DNA of 64,000 nt from Cavia porcellus (GCF_034190915.1 NW_026947484.1:83461982-83525981), one strand, 5' to 3'. Shown: positions 10,691-23,100, counted from the first letter of the stretch. Translations and numbers: made by a program. Notes: generated by a model from the letters alone, not told the origin.

Positions 10691-11669
10691 TTCTATATCT
10701 GAGGAAGTACCAAAATAACCCGGCCAAAGGGGAAAGCTGGTGAAGGTCTTTTTCCAAGGGCCTAAAACGTTAATGAATGATAACTCTCTCAGCTGTTATA
10801 TCCTTTACCACTCCTCTCCACTCACTCACAAGAGCATCATGAACATTAACCACACATCGAAGCACTGAATAGGAAAGAGAATATGATATCATTATCCCTG
10901 GACACCTGAGGAAAAATATTCTTTGCTTTCCTGTAGAATTGTTCATTACAGAAGAGAATGCAATGTTAACTCCCAGTAGCCAAATTATATCACTTAAGGC
11001 AGAAATATTTCATTTAGAATGTCTTAGTTTTGTTCCAAACACAGCAAAGAATTGAATAAGAAACAAATGCCCAGTGGTTTTCTGTAAATAATATTTTAGT
11101 CAGGCAGAGTTGCTGGTTTTTGAAGACCAACCTACTGGGTATATGGGTCAGTTTGCTCAGATAGCTATAAATAATGCTATGAAAACAATGATTTTGTTAA
11201 ATCACATGGTGCAAGCTGAGATCTGGGTGGTTTCTTTTATTCCATGTAACTTAATTTCTCAAGGCAAAAAGACAGCAGGTGTGTATGGCAATGATATATC
11301 ACAAATTCCATTTAGAGACAACATCAGCCTTACTAAGAATGTAGCCATTTATTATAATTCAGGTGAATTCTAGCTGTATTTTAAGTAAAATAATACAATA
11401 TACAGTATCTCTGCCTGTAAACTCTTTTATCTGATGTACAGTTACTTGTATGTTGTTATCTGAAGCAACTGAGTGAAACTTACACAAAGACAAGAGGATG
11501 AACTTATAAATTAATATTAGAAACATTACTGAATAAAAGCAAATGCTAACATAAGTCATTTACAAGCCCAATGATATGACTCAATAAGTAATGAGTAGAA
11601 AAGTTGGATACTCTTTTTTGTCCTTCATCTGAAATATATGGAGCTTGGTAAAGGCCAAATCATGTGGTT
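10691..11669. other. Unique non-coding DNA, no gene seen
   Basis: An 87-codon plus frame (11110-11373) has no recognisable domain. 'GGGTCAGTTTGCTCAGATAGCTATAAATAATGC' at about 11147 weakly resembles a reversed LTR end, but I cannot follow it further. Confidence 0.4.
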
Positions 11670-11850
11670 CAGCGGAGACAGTGCTGGATTGGTGCCCATA
11701 ACAATGAATTGTCACCCCAGTTTTGCCACTTGGTGGCTTCATGACCCTGAGAAATAATTGGATTTTATTGGCTTCCTTTTGTTGATAACCTAAGAGGATT
11801 TGACTAGATGATCCCTAAAATTTGTTCAAGCTATAAAAATCTAACATTCT
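11670..11850 (-). repeat. MIR SINE fragment, reverse
   Basis: 'AGTTTTGCCACTTGGTGGCTTCATGACCCTGAGAAATAATTGG' matches the reversed MIR core ('gccacttactagctgtgtgaccttgggcaagt'), and 'GGATTTGACTAGATGATCCCTAAAATTTGTTCAAG' matches the usual continuation. Confidence 0.65.
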
Positions 11851-13309
11851 AATTAAAATCAGCCAGTAAGGTTTACATGCCAACAAAACACAGCAAGAAG
11901 ATTGACATTCTATTAGAGACTCTAGTTCAAAAGAGGTAGCATCTGAGAAGTTATGCAGTAGCTGGTAGCATAGAAATCCTTTCATTCTGTAGATAAAGCT
12001 TGGAGTTTTGACTGCTAAGAGTTGGAGTTAAATTGAATATTTAGCAAACAGGTATTTGTATTTATACTTTAAATGACAGGAAACACCAATACGTACATGC
12101 TGAATTACTACTTTTAAACCCATGTCTGTAATGAAATACTTTTAAAAAAAAATTGTAAATCATTTCTCTCTCATGCTCAACTTTGAAACCCTTCTGGTTC
12201 ACCTGTATCCAGTCAGACTTGTGGAAGCAGAGCCTGACATAGGGGTTCTTGTTAAGAGATTATTAGAAGGAGCAGTCCTGAACTTCTCTTGAGTGCAGGA
12301 AACAAGGTAAGTAAAGCAGAAAAGCAGCTCTGCTTCCTGAAGGCTAACATAATCAAGCTTTCAAAAGTGGAACTCAAATGTATTTGTGCTTTAGAGAAAG
12401 GCTGTCTATGCCTTCTGAGTTATCCATCCCAAGGACATAGGACTTTTTGTTTTTACAGGGAGCACTTTAAAAAAAATAACTACTAGAGTTATACACAGCC
12501 ATAAAAGAAAAAAAGCAACCTTACACTTTCTCTGCTGGTAGTCAAACTACTGATGTGAGCTCCTTTACAGTTCCTCACAATTTGTATGTATGAAGAAATA
12601 GATAATAGTCAAGTTCTTTTAGTTCAGGTAAGAATAATCTGTAGTTTAATGTCAAAACCTTTCATACTAATTCATACAAACAAGCCTTTGGGGAAAGTGT
12701 CCACACCAGAAATACACTTTTGTGTATCTGAAAAATGATGGCTTATTTAAAAATGCAGGACAGAGGAAATGTAACTAACAACCACTGAGGTATTCTACAA
12801 AATTGTAAGACTAAGAGTAGGAAGTCAGGTATCTCTTAGGAGGTTTCAGTAGATGTTTTTAGTAATAGCATCTAGGCCCATCCCACAGTCTTACTGGACC
12901 AGACACAAACTTTAGCACACTGAAAGTGGGCACATTTCTCAGGAGCAGATGCTCCTACCAAGCTTCCACAACCAATGCACAGAGCAGACTGTCCATGATT
13001 TCTGTGCATTAAAGGCCACAGATGACAGGCTTTGTGTTCTCAAGCCTGTACTACTTTCTTCCTGTATCATTAAGGAGCCCTGTGGCAATCCAAATGTTTT
13101 GTGAATATAAAAGAAGAACAAGGAATCCAGTGAAAAGAAACCCTTGCAACTTTCTAGATGCCTTGATGCATGTCTCCAGGACTTACCTCTGATTTCCCTT
13201 GTACCTGTGGGTGGTAGAGGCAGTTTCAGGTTCACTATGGACAATTTCTTACTTTAAATGTATACTTTAGTCTGCTTTTGTGCTGAGGGATTCCTTCACA
13301 CCATTTAGA
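11851..13309. other. Unique non-coding DNA, no gene seen
   Basis: No repeat or gene recognised. A 101-codon minus frame at 12939-13244 shows no domain, signal peptide or codon pattern that would set it apart from chance. Confidence 0.4.
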
Positions 13310-13900
13310 ACAACTCAGCAGCACCAAGAAATTAATGCTGCCCCCAGGGGTAATTCTCAGAAAATGAGAGACCATGGATAAATGCCCTGGGCTTCAGGTC
13401 CCAGTGTAGCTCACTTCTAAGGAGCATTTCATACAAGTTCTAGGAAGATAACCAGCAAGTGAGATCATTAATTGCACATACTGACAACCCGTTCATTATT
13501 GCACCTTTGATTGAGCTTTTCCCTTTTAATATAGCCAAAAAAGTTATAGCCGACTCGTCATTTTTTAATTCTAGATGAACAATGAATTATTTTATAGCGT
13601 AAGTTCTCGTGGAATGTTTAAGATATACTAAGAAGTGTTTATTTGAACTCTAAACAGAATGAAAATTTTAATATTTGCAAATCTGGCAAGAGTTTTCATT
13701 TTGCAACTTCTTAATTTCCTGAGACACCAAATAAACAAGGCTGAGGTCCTGTTTTTGAACAATTCATATTAAGGCAGAACTCAAATATTTTGCTTTCTTA
13801 AGTCAAAAAATTCCTTATCAATTCTCTCCTTTCTGACAGTTTAATTCTGTTTTTATTCTGGATAGAAATTCTCAGCTAAACCCACACTTGTAAGTTTACC
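13310..13900. promoter_or_regulatory. Possible conserved non-coding element
   Basis: Repeat-free, AT-rich block with several preserved CpGs (for example 13552-13559 and 13600-13612) and clusters of sites of common developmental factors: ATTAAT at 13469, CCTTTGATTG (TCF/LEF-like) at 13504, and TTAATT-type motifs. Conservation cannot be judged from one sequence, so this is a suspicion only. Confidence 0.25.
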
Positions 13901-14044
13901 TTGTCAAATAAGATGTAAACAGAAGTTTTATGGTAAAAATTTAAAAGACAACAGCTGACTTAAGGTGCTCCTTAGGAAAATAGTGAATTTTTTATCTTTC
14001 TTCTTACTTCTTGTTGAGAATAGAAATACAAAGGCTGGAGCTCC

Positions 14045-14150
14045 AGCAGCTATCTTAGACAAAAGGCTAATTTTGGGATTGAAACCAATGCTAGGGATCT
14101 ATAATACTAGACAAATGCTCATCACTGAGCCACATCCCCAGCTAGGGATC
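14045..14150 (-). repeat. ID-like SINE, reverse, diverged
   Basis: 'TTTTGGGATTGAAACCAATGCTAGGGAT' followed by 'ACAAATGCTCATCACTGAGCCACATCCCCAGC' is the reversed ID pattern (B box then A box GTGGCTCAGTGAT). The plus frame that crosses it (13965-14375, 136 codons) therefore includes SINE sequence and is not evidence of a gene. Confidence 0.75.
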
Positions 14151-14739
14151 CATAATGAAAACACGGAAGACCAAGTTCCTAATGATTGTAGAGTAACTAA
14201 AATATCTCAGAACTGCAGGTGCAGAGGACATGGAAGTGGGAGGGTAAAAACCAACCCTCTACTCTGCTTCAGGGCTTCTGCCTATGCTAAAAAGATTTCT
14301 CTCTTTCTTTTTTTGTGTTTTCTGGGTTTTAAAAACAGATTTGAAAGAATGGAAAATTTCTGTGATAGCCGATAGTGAATAACAGAAAAGCTCATTTGCA
14401 TATAGATGTTTTAGTTTGCAACTGCATGATCCCCGGAGACAGGCCTTGTTTAAATGGGCAGGCAGGCTGGCACAGAGTTGCCCGGTTCCTAATGAAAACT
14501 AAATTGAAACTTGGGAAACATTTGCCTTGGAGGTGCTCAGGCTTTTTAAAGTATCAATTTAAATTTCAAAGACACAGGTAGGCCTGTGCCAAGTGGCCCC
14601 TCAGTCTTAAAAAGTCCTAAAACAGAGGGTGGGGTGTGGGAATGGAGAATAAAAGATAGAAGGTTAGATAAAACTAGTGTTATCCAGTGTACCTCTTTTA
14701 ATTAGATATTCTGCCTGAAGAATTCACAACTGTGAGCAG

Positions 14740-15215
14740 GTAGGAAAATGGAGAAGAGGAGAAGGCAGAGGCTCTCTTTGCTAGAAAGGTGTTGGAAACA
14801 GAAAAGCTCTTTGCCAGTTGTCCTGGTGAGCCAGCCCTTTGAGACAACTAGTAATCCATTTATAGGCCAAAGATTTTTCAATTGAATGTTTCCCAGAACT
14901 TAACTATGGGCTAAGCAGATAAGGACAGCTCGACAAGATAATGTGAAAAGAAAAGAGATTACCAAAAGGTCAGAAGATTAGCTGAGGGATAAGAAGTCAG
15001 AGGAAAATAAGGGAAAAGGTTAGAAACTGATACCAGGCACGAAAGATAAATCAAGTTTGCAAGTGGAGGAAGTGAACATAGGAGGAGAATAAGAAATAAG
15101 ATCAGGGAAATTTGCCACGAGGTAAGAGAGAAAAACAAATATAATTAAGAATGAAAATGCAAGAAAACAAAAGGACTGACAAAGTGAATGAAGGAAAATA
15201 AAATTAAAATGTCAA
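14740..15215. repeat. Purine-rich stretch
   Basis: The plus strand is dominated by A and G across 14740-14775 and 14935-15215, with few C or T. No unit repeats regularly, so this is compositional bias and not a microsatellite. Confidence 0.6.
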
Positions 15216-16477
15216 ACTGAGTTACTCTAAGACTCCTTTGTCTGAATCTAATGAAAATTGGCATATCACTTTTTTCTGTCTGTTTTCCCCAACAGAACTA
15301 ATATTTCTTTGTTGTTATTACCAACCACATTGCTTTCTTTTGATAGACTATCCTAAATCTTCTAGTCAACATCTGAAGTCAAATATAATGTCTTTATTCA
15401 TTAGTTAAATTATGACAAATTAGATCAAGCTTTTGTTTGTTGAGTATCTTAAAAGATACTTCCATGGGAGCAAGATAACACACACATGCACATGAACACA
15501 TACATGCAAGCATATATGTGGCTATGTGAATATGTATGTGTACACATGCAAAATCACTAGATATAAACCTTACTAGTAATTAAGTACACATTGCCCATGA
15601 GATAGAAAGCCGATTTACTCTGTGGTGACACACACTGCGAGTAACCCTGTTCGGGATGAGGTGCCTGTTACATTCAAGAGTGATGCTTAAGTGGTACACT
15701 TTACTCACAGTCATTGTGTTCCGACTGCTTATAGCTTAGTGTCACAGAAATACATAGATAATGGAATATAATTTTGATAGAGAAAGTAAAAAGTAGAAGG
15801 AAAATAACAATTGTTTTCTGTCATAGTCCATCCAGAGAAGGCAGAATCTGAAATACAGAAGAACTTTTGTTTATTGCTCTTAAAGAGAGTAATTTACAAC
15901 GTGGATGTCAGATTTCAGAGGCCAAGTTATTTTGTCTGTGAAATAGGTACAGAATGTAGTCCTGCGGAAAGATTCTACAATAGAGAATATAGTTGGAGGG
16001 AGCCGGTTGGAAACAGGAATATGAGAAGATTGAAAAGCAAGATCTGAAAAGAAAATATGTACTATAAAATATAAATTCATTTTTGTTCCTCAGCTAAAGT
16101 CTCCAGGAAAACATCCATTTTTACCAATGTCCGGTGAGGCAGATCTTTTTTCTAGGCTGAATAATACTGATGAATTCTGCCCAAGGTTAACTGTGAAAAG
16201 TCACATCTAACCATAGGGGAGCATCTGTTACACAAATAGATTAAGTGTAATTTGGCATCTATTTATTCAGCATGTATTCTGTCCCTGGCCACATACAAGG
16301 CATAAGGGATAAGACATAACTGAGCCAGTCCCTGTACTATGGAAGAAGATGAGCTGTAGGAGCTAAAAAGGGAAGTATTTGATCTTCTATTCAGTGATCA
16401 TTCAGGGAGCCAAGACTTTTATATCAAAAGCAACAAAACTAAATTTCCACACGCATGCAATGTAACTATCTTTGCCT

Positions 16478-16712
16478 AGGCACATTATGCACTAGCTCTG
16501 TGTCATATGCTGTGTTGAGTATTTTATACGTGGTATGTCATTTTATGCACAAAACAAATCTTAGAAGTAGTATTTTTTAAAGTTCTTCACTGGACAGATG
16601 AAGAAACTAGTGTTCAATGATTAACTAACTTTACAAAGTATAACTATTATTTAACAAATCAGAGGCAGAATCCATGTCTGTCTAAAATCTTACGCGCTTA
16701 AGTGCTTTTTCA
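16478..16712 (+). repeat. MIR SINE
   Basis: 'TTTTATACGTGGTATGTCATTTTATGCACAAAACAAATCTTAGAAGTAG', 'CACTGGACAGATGAAGAAACTAG' and 'AATCAGAGGCAGAATCCATGTCTGTCTAAAATC' follow the MIR core and 3' region in order. A weaker L2/MIR-like segment precedes it at 16251-16345. Confidence 0.75.
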
Positions 16713-17099
16713 TTAACTTATGAATTAAAGTATTTCAAAAGTTAAAACTACTTCAAGTAGCTCTTTTCTTTTTTTAAGTAGCTCTTTATTATCTAGAAAG
16801 ATCCTAGGTAAAGGGAGATATTCTCAACTTTAGATTGACACACTACTCCACTTAAAGTTCATATGGGCAGTGTCTGTACACATTTTTTAACAGTGTGTTT
16901 GGTCATGCAAGTGTGTAACTGTCGACTGTGCTACTACACGGAGTGCCAATTAAATTTGTCCTTTGGGTGTTTCAGAACTGTTATAGGTTAAATACTGGTG
17001 GTCTACTTAATGCCAGCTGGATTACATCAGCATGGCACTGAGTGTAGATGCTCCGCCTGAGAAAAGTTGCCAGCATAAATAGAAAGGTGGAGAAGGAGA

Positions 17100-17620
17100 A
17101 GGAAGGCGTTAATGTGTTATTGCGTTGAGGCATTGTGGGTTCTCCTACGTGTTACTGTTTGAGGCATTGGTTCACCTGGAGAAGCTTTGCTCCTCACATC
17201 AAGCATTGTTTCTTGGCTCTGGAGGGGAAGAAGTGTGCTGCTTGGTCTCCAGGATGAACTTGTCACATTGGCTTCCTGGCATGTACCGACTGTGCCTGTT
17301 GTCGGAGGAGCTCAGGCCTCCACGTTGCTGAGGATGGCTGTGGTGCCATTCAGGACAGCCCTGATCTTTGTTGTGAGTGTGACTTCTCGGCTCCAGCGTA
17401 AAACCCTCAACCTACCAGCATACCTCCTTCACCCTGCTGGCGTGGACTTTCTGGGTTCCACCGCTGACCTTTGGGCCTTCCTGGCATGGATCTGTAAAGA
17501 GACTGGCATGAGTCCTTTTTGTGGGCTCTGGACCTCCAGTTGGACTCATGGGAGGCATTGTCATGAGCTCTGGGTTTTCATCTGGACTCATGTGAGACAT
17601 TGCTGTGGGATTTAGGCCCT
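17100..17620. repeat. Unrecognised GC-richer block with 42-bp near-tandem units
   Basis: This stretch is visibly richer in G+C than its flanks. 17519-17560 and 17561-17602 are two consecutive units sharing 'GCTCTGG', 'GGACTCATG' and 'GACATTG/GGCATTG' at matching positions; 'GAGGCATTG' also occurs at 17128-17136 and 17161-17169. Plus frames overlap (17125-17331, 17187-17615, the latter 142 codons), but the longer frame ends in a repeated SWTHGRHC/IWTHVRHC motif that only reflects the DNA repeat. I recognise no family. It may be an ERV or L1 5' piece, or a minisatellite. Confidence 0.4.
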
Positions 17621-18524
17621 TAACTAAATTTTCTGTTTTTGGTGTTGCAGATAGATTTCCTACATTTTCTTGTGTTAACTCCCCATGACCATTATAAAAA
17701 TAATATTATAAACTCCATGTCCTGATTCTAATTGTGCAGAGGCACAACCCCTGACTACAAGTACACAGTTGATACAGAAAATCCTTGCAATCAATCTTGC
17801 AAATTCAGGCCTGAATATAAAAGATTGTGTAATCACATACCATATGACTTGCATATCAAAATTTTTTATTTTGTTTTTAAAAATTTCATGCAAATAGGGC
17901 AAAATATTCACAGATTGCTTGTACTTTAAAGAATGAATGAAGACAAGAAGGTCAGTCAGTCTCTTTGGATTGAGGTTCCTTAGGTTTTGTTTTCCTAATT
18001 TCCTTGGTGTACCTTTATTTTTGCCACTGACCCCAGCTGACTCCAATTACAAGCCAGATTTTCCTTCTGGCATTTCAAGAATATTTTTGAAAAATTAAAA
18101 ATACTTACAGTTAAACCAGGCAATTAAAGACATGATGAAATTTATATATAAAATGATATGCTCCCTTCGAGGAAGGAAGCCAGTAGAAGAGATGTTTTTT
18201 CTCTGGGATTTTAATAACTATTGGACTAAAATCACTCATTACTCTCAGGCACACTGCATTTTGGTTGACCTTGTGGAATGTCTACTTGATGGTTTTCAAA
18301 ATCACTTATCCATGCAGTTTTGGCTTCTCTCTGCTGTGTTAGCAATTCTGGTTTTGTATTAGATTTTACTTCAATCTTTTATGTAAGTTCTTAACTTTTT
18401 TCCTTCTTCCCTATCAAAATATGTGACTAGGTACCCTGCATTTATAAATGATCACAAGTAAGTAAATTTATAACTATTAAATGATCTTAAAATTTCAAAA
18501 CCCTAACCTTACATAATTTATATA

Positions 18525-18745
18525 CTTCATTTTTATTAAGTTTATTGGTACTCTACACAATGATCACATTCTTCATATGGAATTTGTACTGTTATATGAT
18601 GTATCTTGATTTCTCATTGTTTTCCATGCTCCCCCTTCAACTCCTCTTCTGGTTCTTATTTACAAAGCTTTGTTCCCATTTTATCTTTTTTCTCATTTTT
18701 TTTCTTTTCCCTTCCTCTATTCATATACTTCATTAAAGATTCAGA
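18525..18745 (-). mobile_element. LINE-1 3' UTR fragment, reverse
   Basis: 'TTTTTATTAAGTTTATTGGTACTCTACACAATGATCACATTC' followed by a pyrimidine-rich tract with CTCCCCCTTCAACTCCTCTTC. It has the same layout as 36960-37150 and 48855-49135, which supports a shared L1 3' UTR origin. Confidence 0.45.
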
Positions 18746-18872
18746 AAAAAAAATAGTTGTTAGCTACCTAAAGTCCTAGGATCATTGAAAAAAAATCTTT
18801 AAGGAAGCGATACGAATCTTTATGAAACACCTTTATAAACCTATAAAAAGTTTACTACCATCAGATGACTTT

Positions 18873-18965
18873 TTTTTTTTCCTTTTTATTGGTACCAGGG
18901 ATCAAACTCATGACTGCCTGCTTCCAAGGCAGGTGCTTATGCTGCTAAGCTAAATCCCCAGCCCC
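18873..18965 (-). repeat. tRNA-like SINE, copy 2
   Basis: On the minus strand: 'GGGGCTGGGGATTTAGCTTAGC', hairpin CCTGC-CTTGGAA-GCAGG, 'ATGAGTTTGATCCCTGGTACC' and an A-rich tail. CAGATGACTTT is repeated exactly at 18862-18872 and 18966-18976 as the target-site duplication. Confidence 0.9.
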
Positions 18966-19104
18966 CAGATGACTTTAGTTTGATTTTAAATCTACCGTCT
19001 GTCTGAGATTTTACAAGAGAATTTTTTTTTAGCGATAAAATTTATTTTGTCTCTAAATTTTGTGTCCTTTTCAATTCTGTTACCTCCTTTAAATATTTGG
19101 TAAT

Positions 19105-19312
19105 CAGTTCGGTTTGCCAGCTACTGTGTATGAAGATATAATCTCATAATCCTCATAGGAAACCTATGAGCTAAGTACAATTAATATTTGCTTCTTGCAG
19201 ATCCATATACAGAGAGATTAAATAACTTTTCTGAGGCCCTTCAGCTAGTGGCAGAACCAAATGGGGTTTTGTTCAACTCTGGAGCCTGCAGTCTTAATGC
19301 ATGGTGCCTATC
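19105..19312 (+). repeat. MIR SINE
   Basis: 'TAATCTCATAATCCTCATAGGAAACCTATGAG', 'CAGATCCATATACAGAGAGATTAAATAACTTTTCTGAGGCCC' and 'AGCTAGTGGCAGAACCAAATGGGG' follow the MIR consensus in order up to the terminal 'CTGGAGCCTGCAGTCTTAATGC'. Confidence 0.8.
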
Positions 19313-19834
19313 CAAGCTTGCAGCCAGAAACTAGCCATAGAGAATGAGTGTCATAATATTCATTTTCCTCATCTTTGCAGATAAAAATTCTTATCTTTTC
19401 CAGGGATCAAGACCCTACATTTAGGTCATGTGATCCAGGTATGACTGGTCCTGCCTCATGGTTCATGGGGAAAGCACATGACTCAGGCCTGCTTTATCAG
19501 ACTATCATGTGCTCTTGGCATCATGGTTCAGTAAATGTTTCTTGAGTTTGTTGTACAGTAAGTGAGTTGAAGTTGAGAGCTTTAGAGTCAAGAAATGGAG
19601 AGAGCCCTAGGCTTTGGGTCAATATTTGAATAGTCATACCTTGGATCCTTGAGTTCTTCAATCATAAGATTCAATGAATTCCTTGCTGTTTCTGAGGTTT
19701 TAAGCTCGGTTGAGTTGAGAAAAGCTTTCATGATGTAGTCACTTCCCCTAGACTCCACCTTCTCTTATTATCATATTAGGAATTAGATTTTCCTAATGGA
19801 GAGAGGGACACAAACATTCAGACCCTGGCTGTGT

Positions 19835-20188
19835 AGTTGTAGACTGGATGTAGTCCCCAAAATCTATATATGGAAACCCTAATTCCCAATATTAAGATAC
19901 TAAGAGGTAGAACTTCTGAGAATTGATTGGCTTTAGGCTGAGGTCCCTATCATAGAAAGTATCCTTTCAAGAAGAGGAAGAAACTCCAAAGATTTCTCTA
20001 CGCCATATGAAGATCTAACAAGAAGGCAGTCATCTCCAAGTCAGGAGGAGAGTCCCCACCAGAAATCCAATTTTGCAGGTACCCTGATCTTGGACACTCC
20101 AATTTGCAGAATTATGAGAAACATGACTGTTGCTAAGAGAATCAGTCTATGGTATTTGGCTATGGCAGGTTTAGAAGACTAATGACTA
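19835..20188 (+). mobile_element. MLT1-like LTR
   Basis: 'GTAGTCCCCAAAATCTATATATGGAAACCCTAATTCCC' opening, 'GATTGGCTTTAGGCTGAGGTCCC', 'CGCCATATGAAGATCTAACAAGAAGGCAG' and 'ACCCTGATCTTGGACACTCCAATTTGCAGAATTATGAG', ending near 'TATGGCAGGTTTAGAAGACTAATGACT'. This is the MLT1 block order. Confidence 0.7.
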
Positions 20189-20469
20189 AGAACAAGGCCA
20201 GGGAAGACTTTTGAAGGAAGAACTTTTTTGTCATATAATCTTATGAAACAACCAATAAATTTGGGAAAATGAAAGTTTATTGAAAATTGCCAAATTATAT
20301 TACATATACCTCTTAGAATATTTCAATCCAAATGATAAAAATCTGAGTTACACCTCTGATGGTGGAGATTTGCTTTAATGATCCAAGTATAAATAGCTTT
20401 ATCTTCTGATGTAGAAACGTGCTTAACTGACATTTATTTAAGTGCATTGCAAAATTTTAGTACAATTTT

Positions 20470-20849
20470 TATGTCAGTGTTTTCTAGAGAAGCAGGAGCT
20501 ATAGGAGGCTGATATGTAGATAGATGAAAAGAAATTTTCTAGGGGTTTGGACTTATGTGATTATGGATGCTGAGGGATTGCATGGTATCTTGTCTGCCAG
20601 CTGCAGAACTAGAAAAGCTGGTAGCTTCATTCAATCCAAGCCCAAAGGACAAGAATGGCAGGAGTGAATTGAGTAATTTCATTCTAAGGCCAAAAGCCTG
20701 GGAATTTGGGTGTTGGGGTTGTTGGTACAAATCCTAGAATCCAAAGTCCAGATATCCTAGAGTTCTAATGTCCAAGGGCAAAAGAAGATAGATGTTCAAC
20801 TACAGGAGAGGGAGAAGGAGAGGGAGAGGGAGAGGGAGAGGGAGAGGGA

Positions 20850-20901
<52 letters not shown>

Positions 20902-21100
20902 TGCCATTTTGTTTTAACTAGGCTTTCAGGTAATTGTATGACTTCCATCACATGGGGTGAAGATAGACAGATCTTCCTTACTTAATCCACTAATTCAAAA
21001 ATTATCTCTTCTGGAAACACTCTCACAGACAGACACAGAAATGTACTTTGCCATTAATCTGTATATAACACAATACAATCCATTTTAATCTCCTGGTGAA
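20470..21100 (-). mobile_element. ERVL-type LTR, reverse, containing a GA-rich microsatellite
   Basis: Opens 'GTGTTTTCTAGAGAAGCAGGAGC', continues with 'CTGCCAGCTGCAGAACTAGAAAAGCTGG', 'GTTCTAATGTCCAAGGGCAAAAGAAGATAGATG' and 'CTCTTCTGGAAACACTCTCACAGACAGACACAGAAATG'. This is the reversed block order of the LTR group seen forward at 25412-25930. Confidence 0.6.
20804..20897. repeat. (GGGAGA)n / (GA)n microsatellite
   Basis: GGAGAG hexanucleotides change without a gap into a pure GA run. It lies where the reversed ERVL LTR normally has a short 'AAGAAGAGAGAG' segment, so the array probably grew from LTR sequence. Confidence 0.95.
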
Positions 21101-21694
21101 TAATTAAGTTCATGTGTCATATCAAGGACCTGGCTAAGATCTCCAATCTCCAAACAAGTGTCTGGCGAAAGCTTAAATAAGTGAGACAAGGGCTTCATGA
21201 AGATCAAAACTCTCTTAACAGAGTTCGAGACTGTGGGTACGAAGACAAGGAATGCCTCTGGGCAGCCCATATTTATTTAGTTTTTCAAACAAGGAAGGGG
21301 TTAGAGTAGAAAACACAAGAAACTGAGCAGGACCTTGGAGGTGGTTCAAGGACTTTTCCAAGTAACAGATTATGTTAATTTAGAAGAACTACTTTATGTT
21401 AATTTAGGAGCAGTATCTTAGAAGAAAGTCTCCAGATTTACTTTCACTACAGGAGTGAAATGCCTGCAGCTACAATCTCTATCTTGTTAATTGGGATTGG
21501 AGCCAGGTGTCCTCAATTGTGGCTTTATCTTGCCCTTTGAGGCATCTCTTTGTTCTCAGATCAGCCATGCCCCAACCATGCTGCAGCCCTGCGTGTGTGT
21601 TCACTTTCCCGCTTTAACAGCTCTCAACAGTGTCAGACTCTCCAAACCAACTATACTAAGGCATTTGTCAAACTAGAGATTTTGTTCTTTGAAC

Positions 21695-21790
21695 CTTTAT
21701 TCATATATGAATTCATATATTTGTCTATCTATGTATCTGTTTATGTATCTATCCATCCATCCATCCATTCACCCATAGATCTATCTGCCC
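21695..21790. repeat. Imperfect (TATC/CATC)n microsatellite
   Basis: TCTATCTATGTATCTG followed by four CATC units and diverged ends. It explains the Ser/Ile/Tyr/His-rich part of the overlapping 134-codon plus frame, which is not a gene. Confidence 0.8.
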
Positions 21791-22284
21791 CTGTAGAGAG
21801 AGTTGGTATCAAAACTTACCTCCTCTCTAGGGTTTACAATCACACAATTATTGATGGGTTCATAATCCATCAAAGTTTTATGGGGTGCTTTATCAATGTT
21901 GCTTGGAACATTGAAGCATTTAGGAAGAGGTTACTAAACTACTGCTGTCTTTGAGGTAAATTTCATCTCAAGATATAGATGATTCTGGCTTCCAGAATCT
22001 GATTAAGTGCCTATATAATAGTTTGAAAAGTAAAATAACGCTATGTAAACAGAAGGCGGCAGACATAGCATAGTGTAAAGATAACTGTCAAGAATTTTGA
22101 AATATGTATAACAAATGTATGCATTTGTTATATATTTATATACACATATACTTGCACACCTTACATTACACGTGCATAAACACAACCATATACTATGCAT
22201 ATACTCTCCATGGATTCTGGGAGGCACATGGAGATAAGGAGAGAAGAAATTTTTCTTAAGGGAAAGATTATGCTACTGTATCAG

Positions 22285-22415
22285 GTATCGTTAGCATACC
22301 TATCCTAAAGATGGGTTTAAAAAACATGCCCATGTAAAAACTTTAAGTTCAGAAGCAAGGTAAATTTGGGTCTTTCTGATTCCAAAGACTGAAACTCAAT
22401 TCTTTACTACAAACT
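22285..22415 (+). repeat. Possible MIR fragment
   Basis: 'CCTATCCTAAAGATGGG' and 'AAGTTCAGAAGCAAGGTAAATTTGGGTCTTTCTGATTCCAAAGACTGAAAC' fit the 3' half of MIR loosely. Confidence 0.4.
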
Positions 22416-22799
22416 GAAAATTTAGGTCTCAAAAGCACAACACCTTAACTTCTGTTTCCCATCTTAATACAATCACATCTTTATGATACTGTTGTTTTAA
22501 TCAAAACCTGAGGTCAGAACTCAGCAAAGATTTCTTAGCAACACCAAATGCACTTGAGATATCTGATTCGCTTGCCTGGTATCAGTGAGAACCATATTCT
22601 GACTATCCAGAAAAGAGATGTGGACTGGACAGACAAAATACAATGATGTGTTAAGCAATCCCTGAAAGAAAAAGACAAGATATGCAAGCATAAAACTTTT
22701 AAGAATATGTATGACCACAACAATTACAAAGAGTTGAGGACTCTAAGGTACTTAAAGAATCTACCTTTTGGTGTAGAAAAGAGAGGGGTAAATCAAAGA

Positions 22800-23100
22800 A
22801 CATTACACAGTTGCCTCAGTTAAATTTTTAAGTACCTGCAGCATTATCATGTACTTCTAGATCAAATACGACAATGAATCAGTCCTCTCTTGCTCAGAAA
22901 ATGTTACAGGGGACTGCATTTAAAACAGAATGAACGGTCATTGCATTGCTTGTTTAAGGACTGCTGAGGTCGTGAATATGAGTTTTTCAATTAGCACAAA
23001 CACAAGCGTATTTTAAATCCTTCAGCTCCCAGCAGTTTTATCACCATAGCCTCTAGCTTTGAAGCTTTGTTTTTGATCATTTTTGGGCTCCAAAAAAGGA
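22800..23100. promoter_or_regulatory. Possible conserved non-coding element
   Basis: Repeat-free block with preserved CpGs and motif clusters: 'ACAGTTGCCTCAG', 'GGTCATTGCATTGC' and 'CAATTAGCACAAACACAAGCG'. No transcript-like structure. It is only flagged because it looks unlike the decayed repeats around it. Confidence 0.2.

Noticed and set aside
13965..14375. 136-codon plus frame
   Set aside because: It runs through a reversed ID-like SINE and has no domain.
17187..17615. 142-codon plus frame, the longest in the window
   Set aside because: No domain, overlapping frames in the other phase, and its repeated motif mirrors the DNA repeat. The DNA block itself is reported as unusual, but not as a gene.
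21490..21954. Overlapping plus frames of 61 and 134 codons
   Set aside because: The longer one passes through the TATC/CATC microsatellite and neither has a domain.
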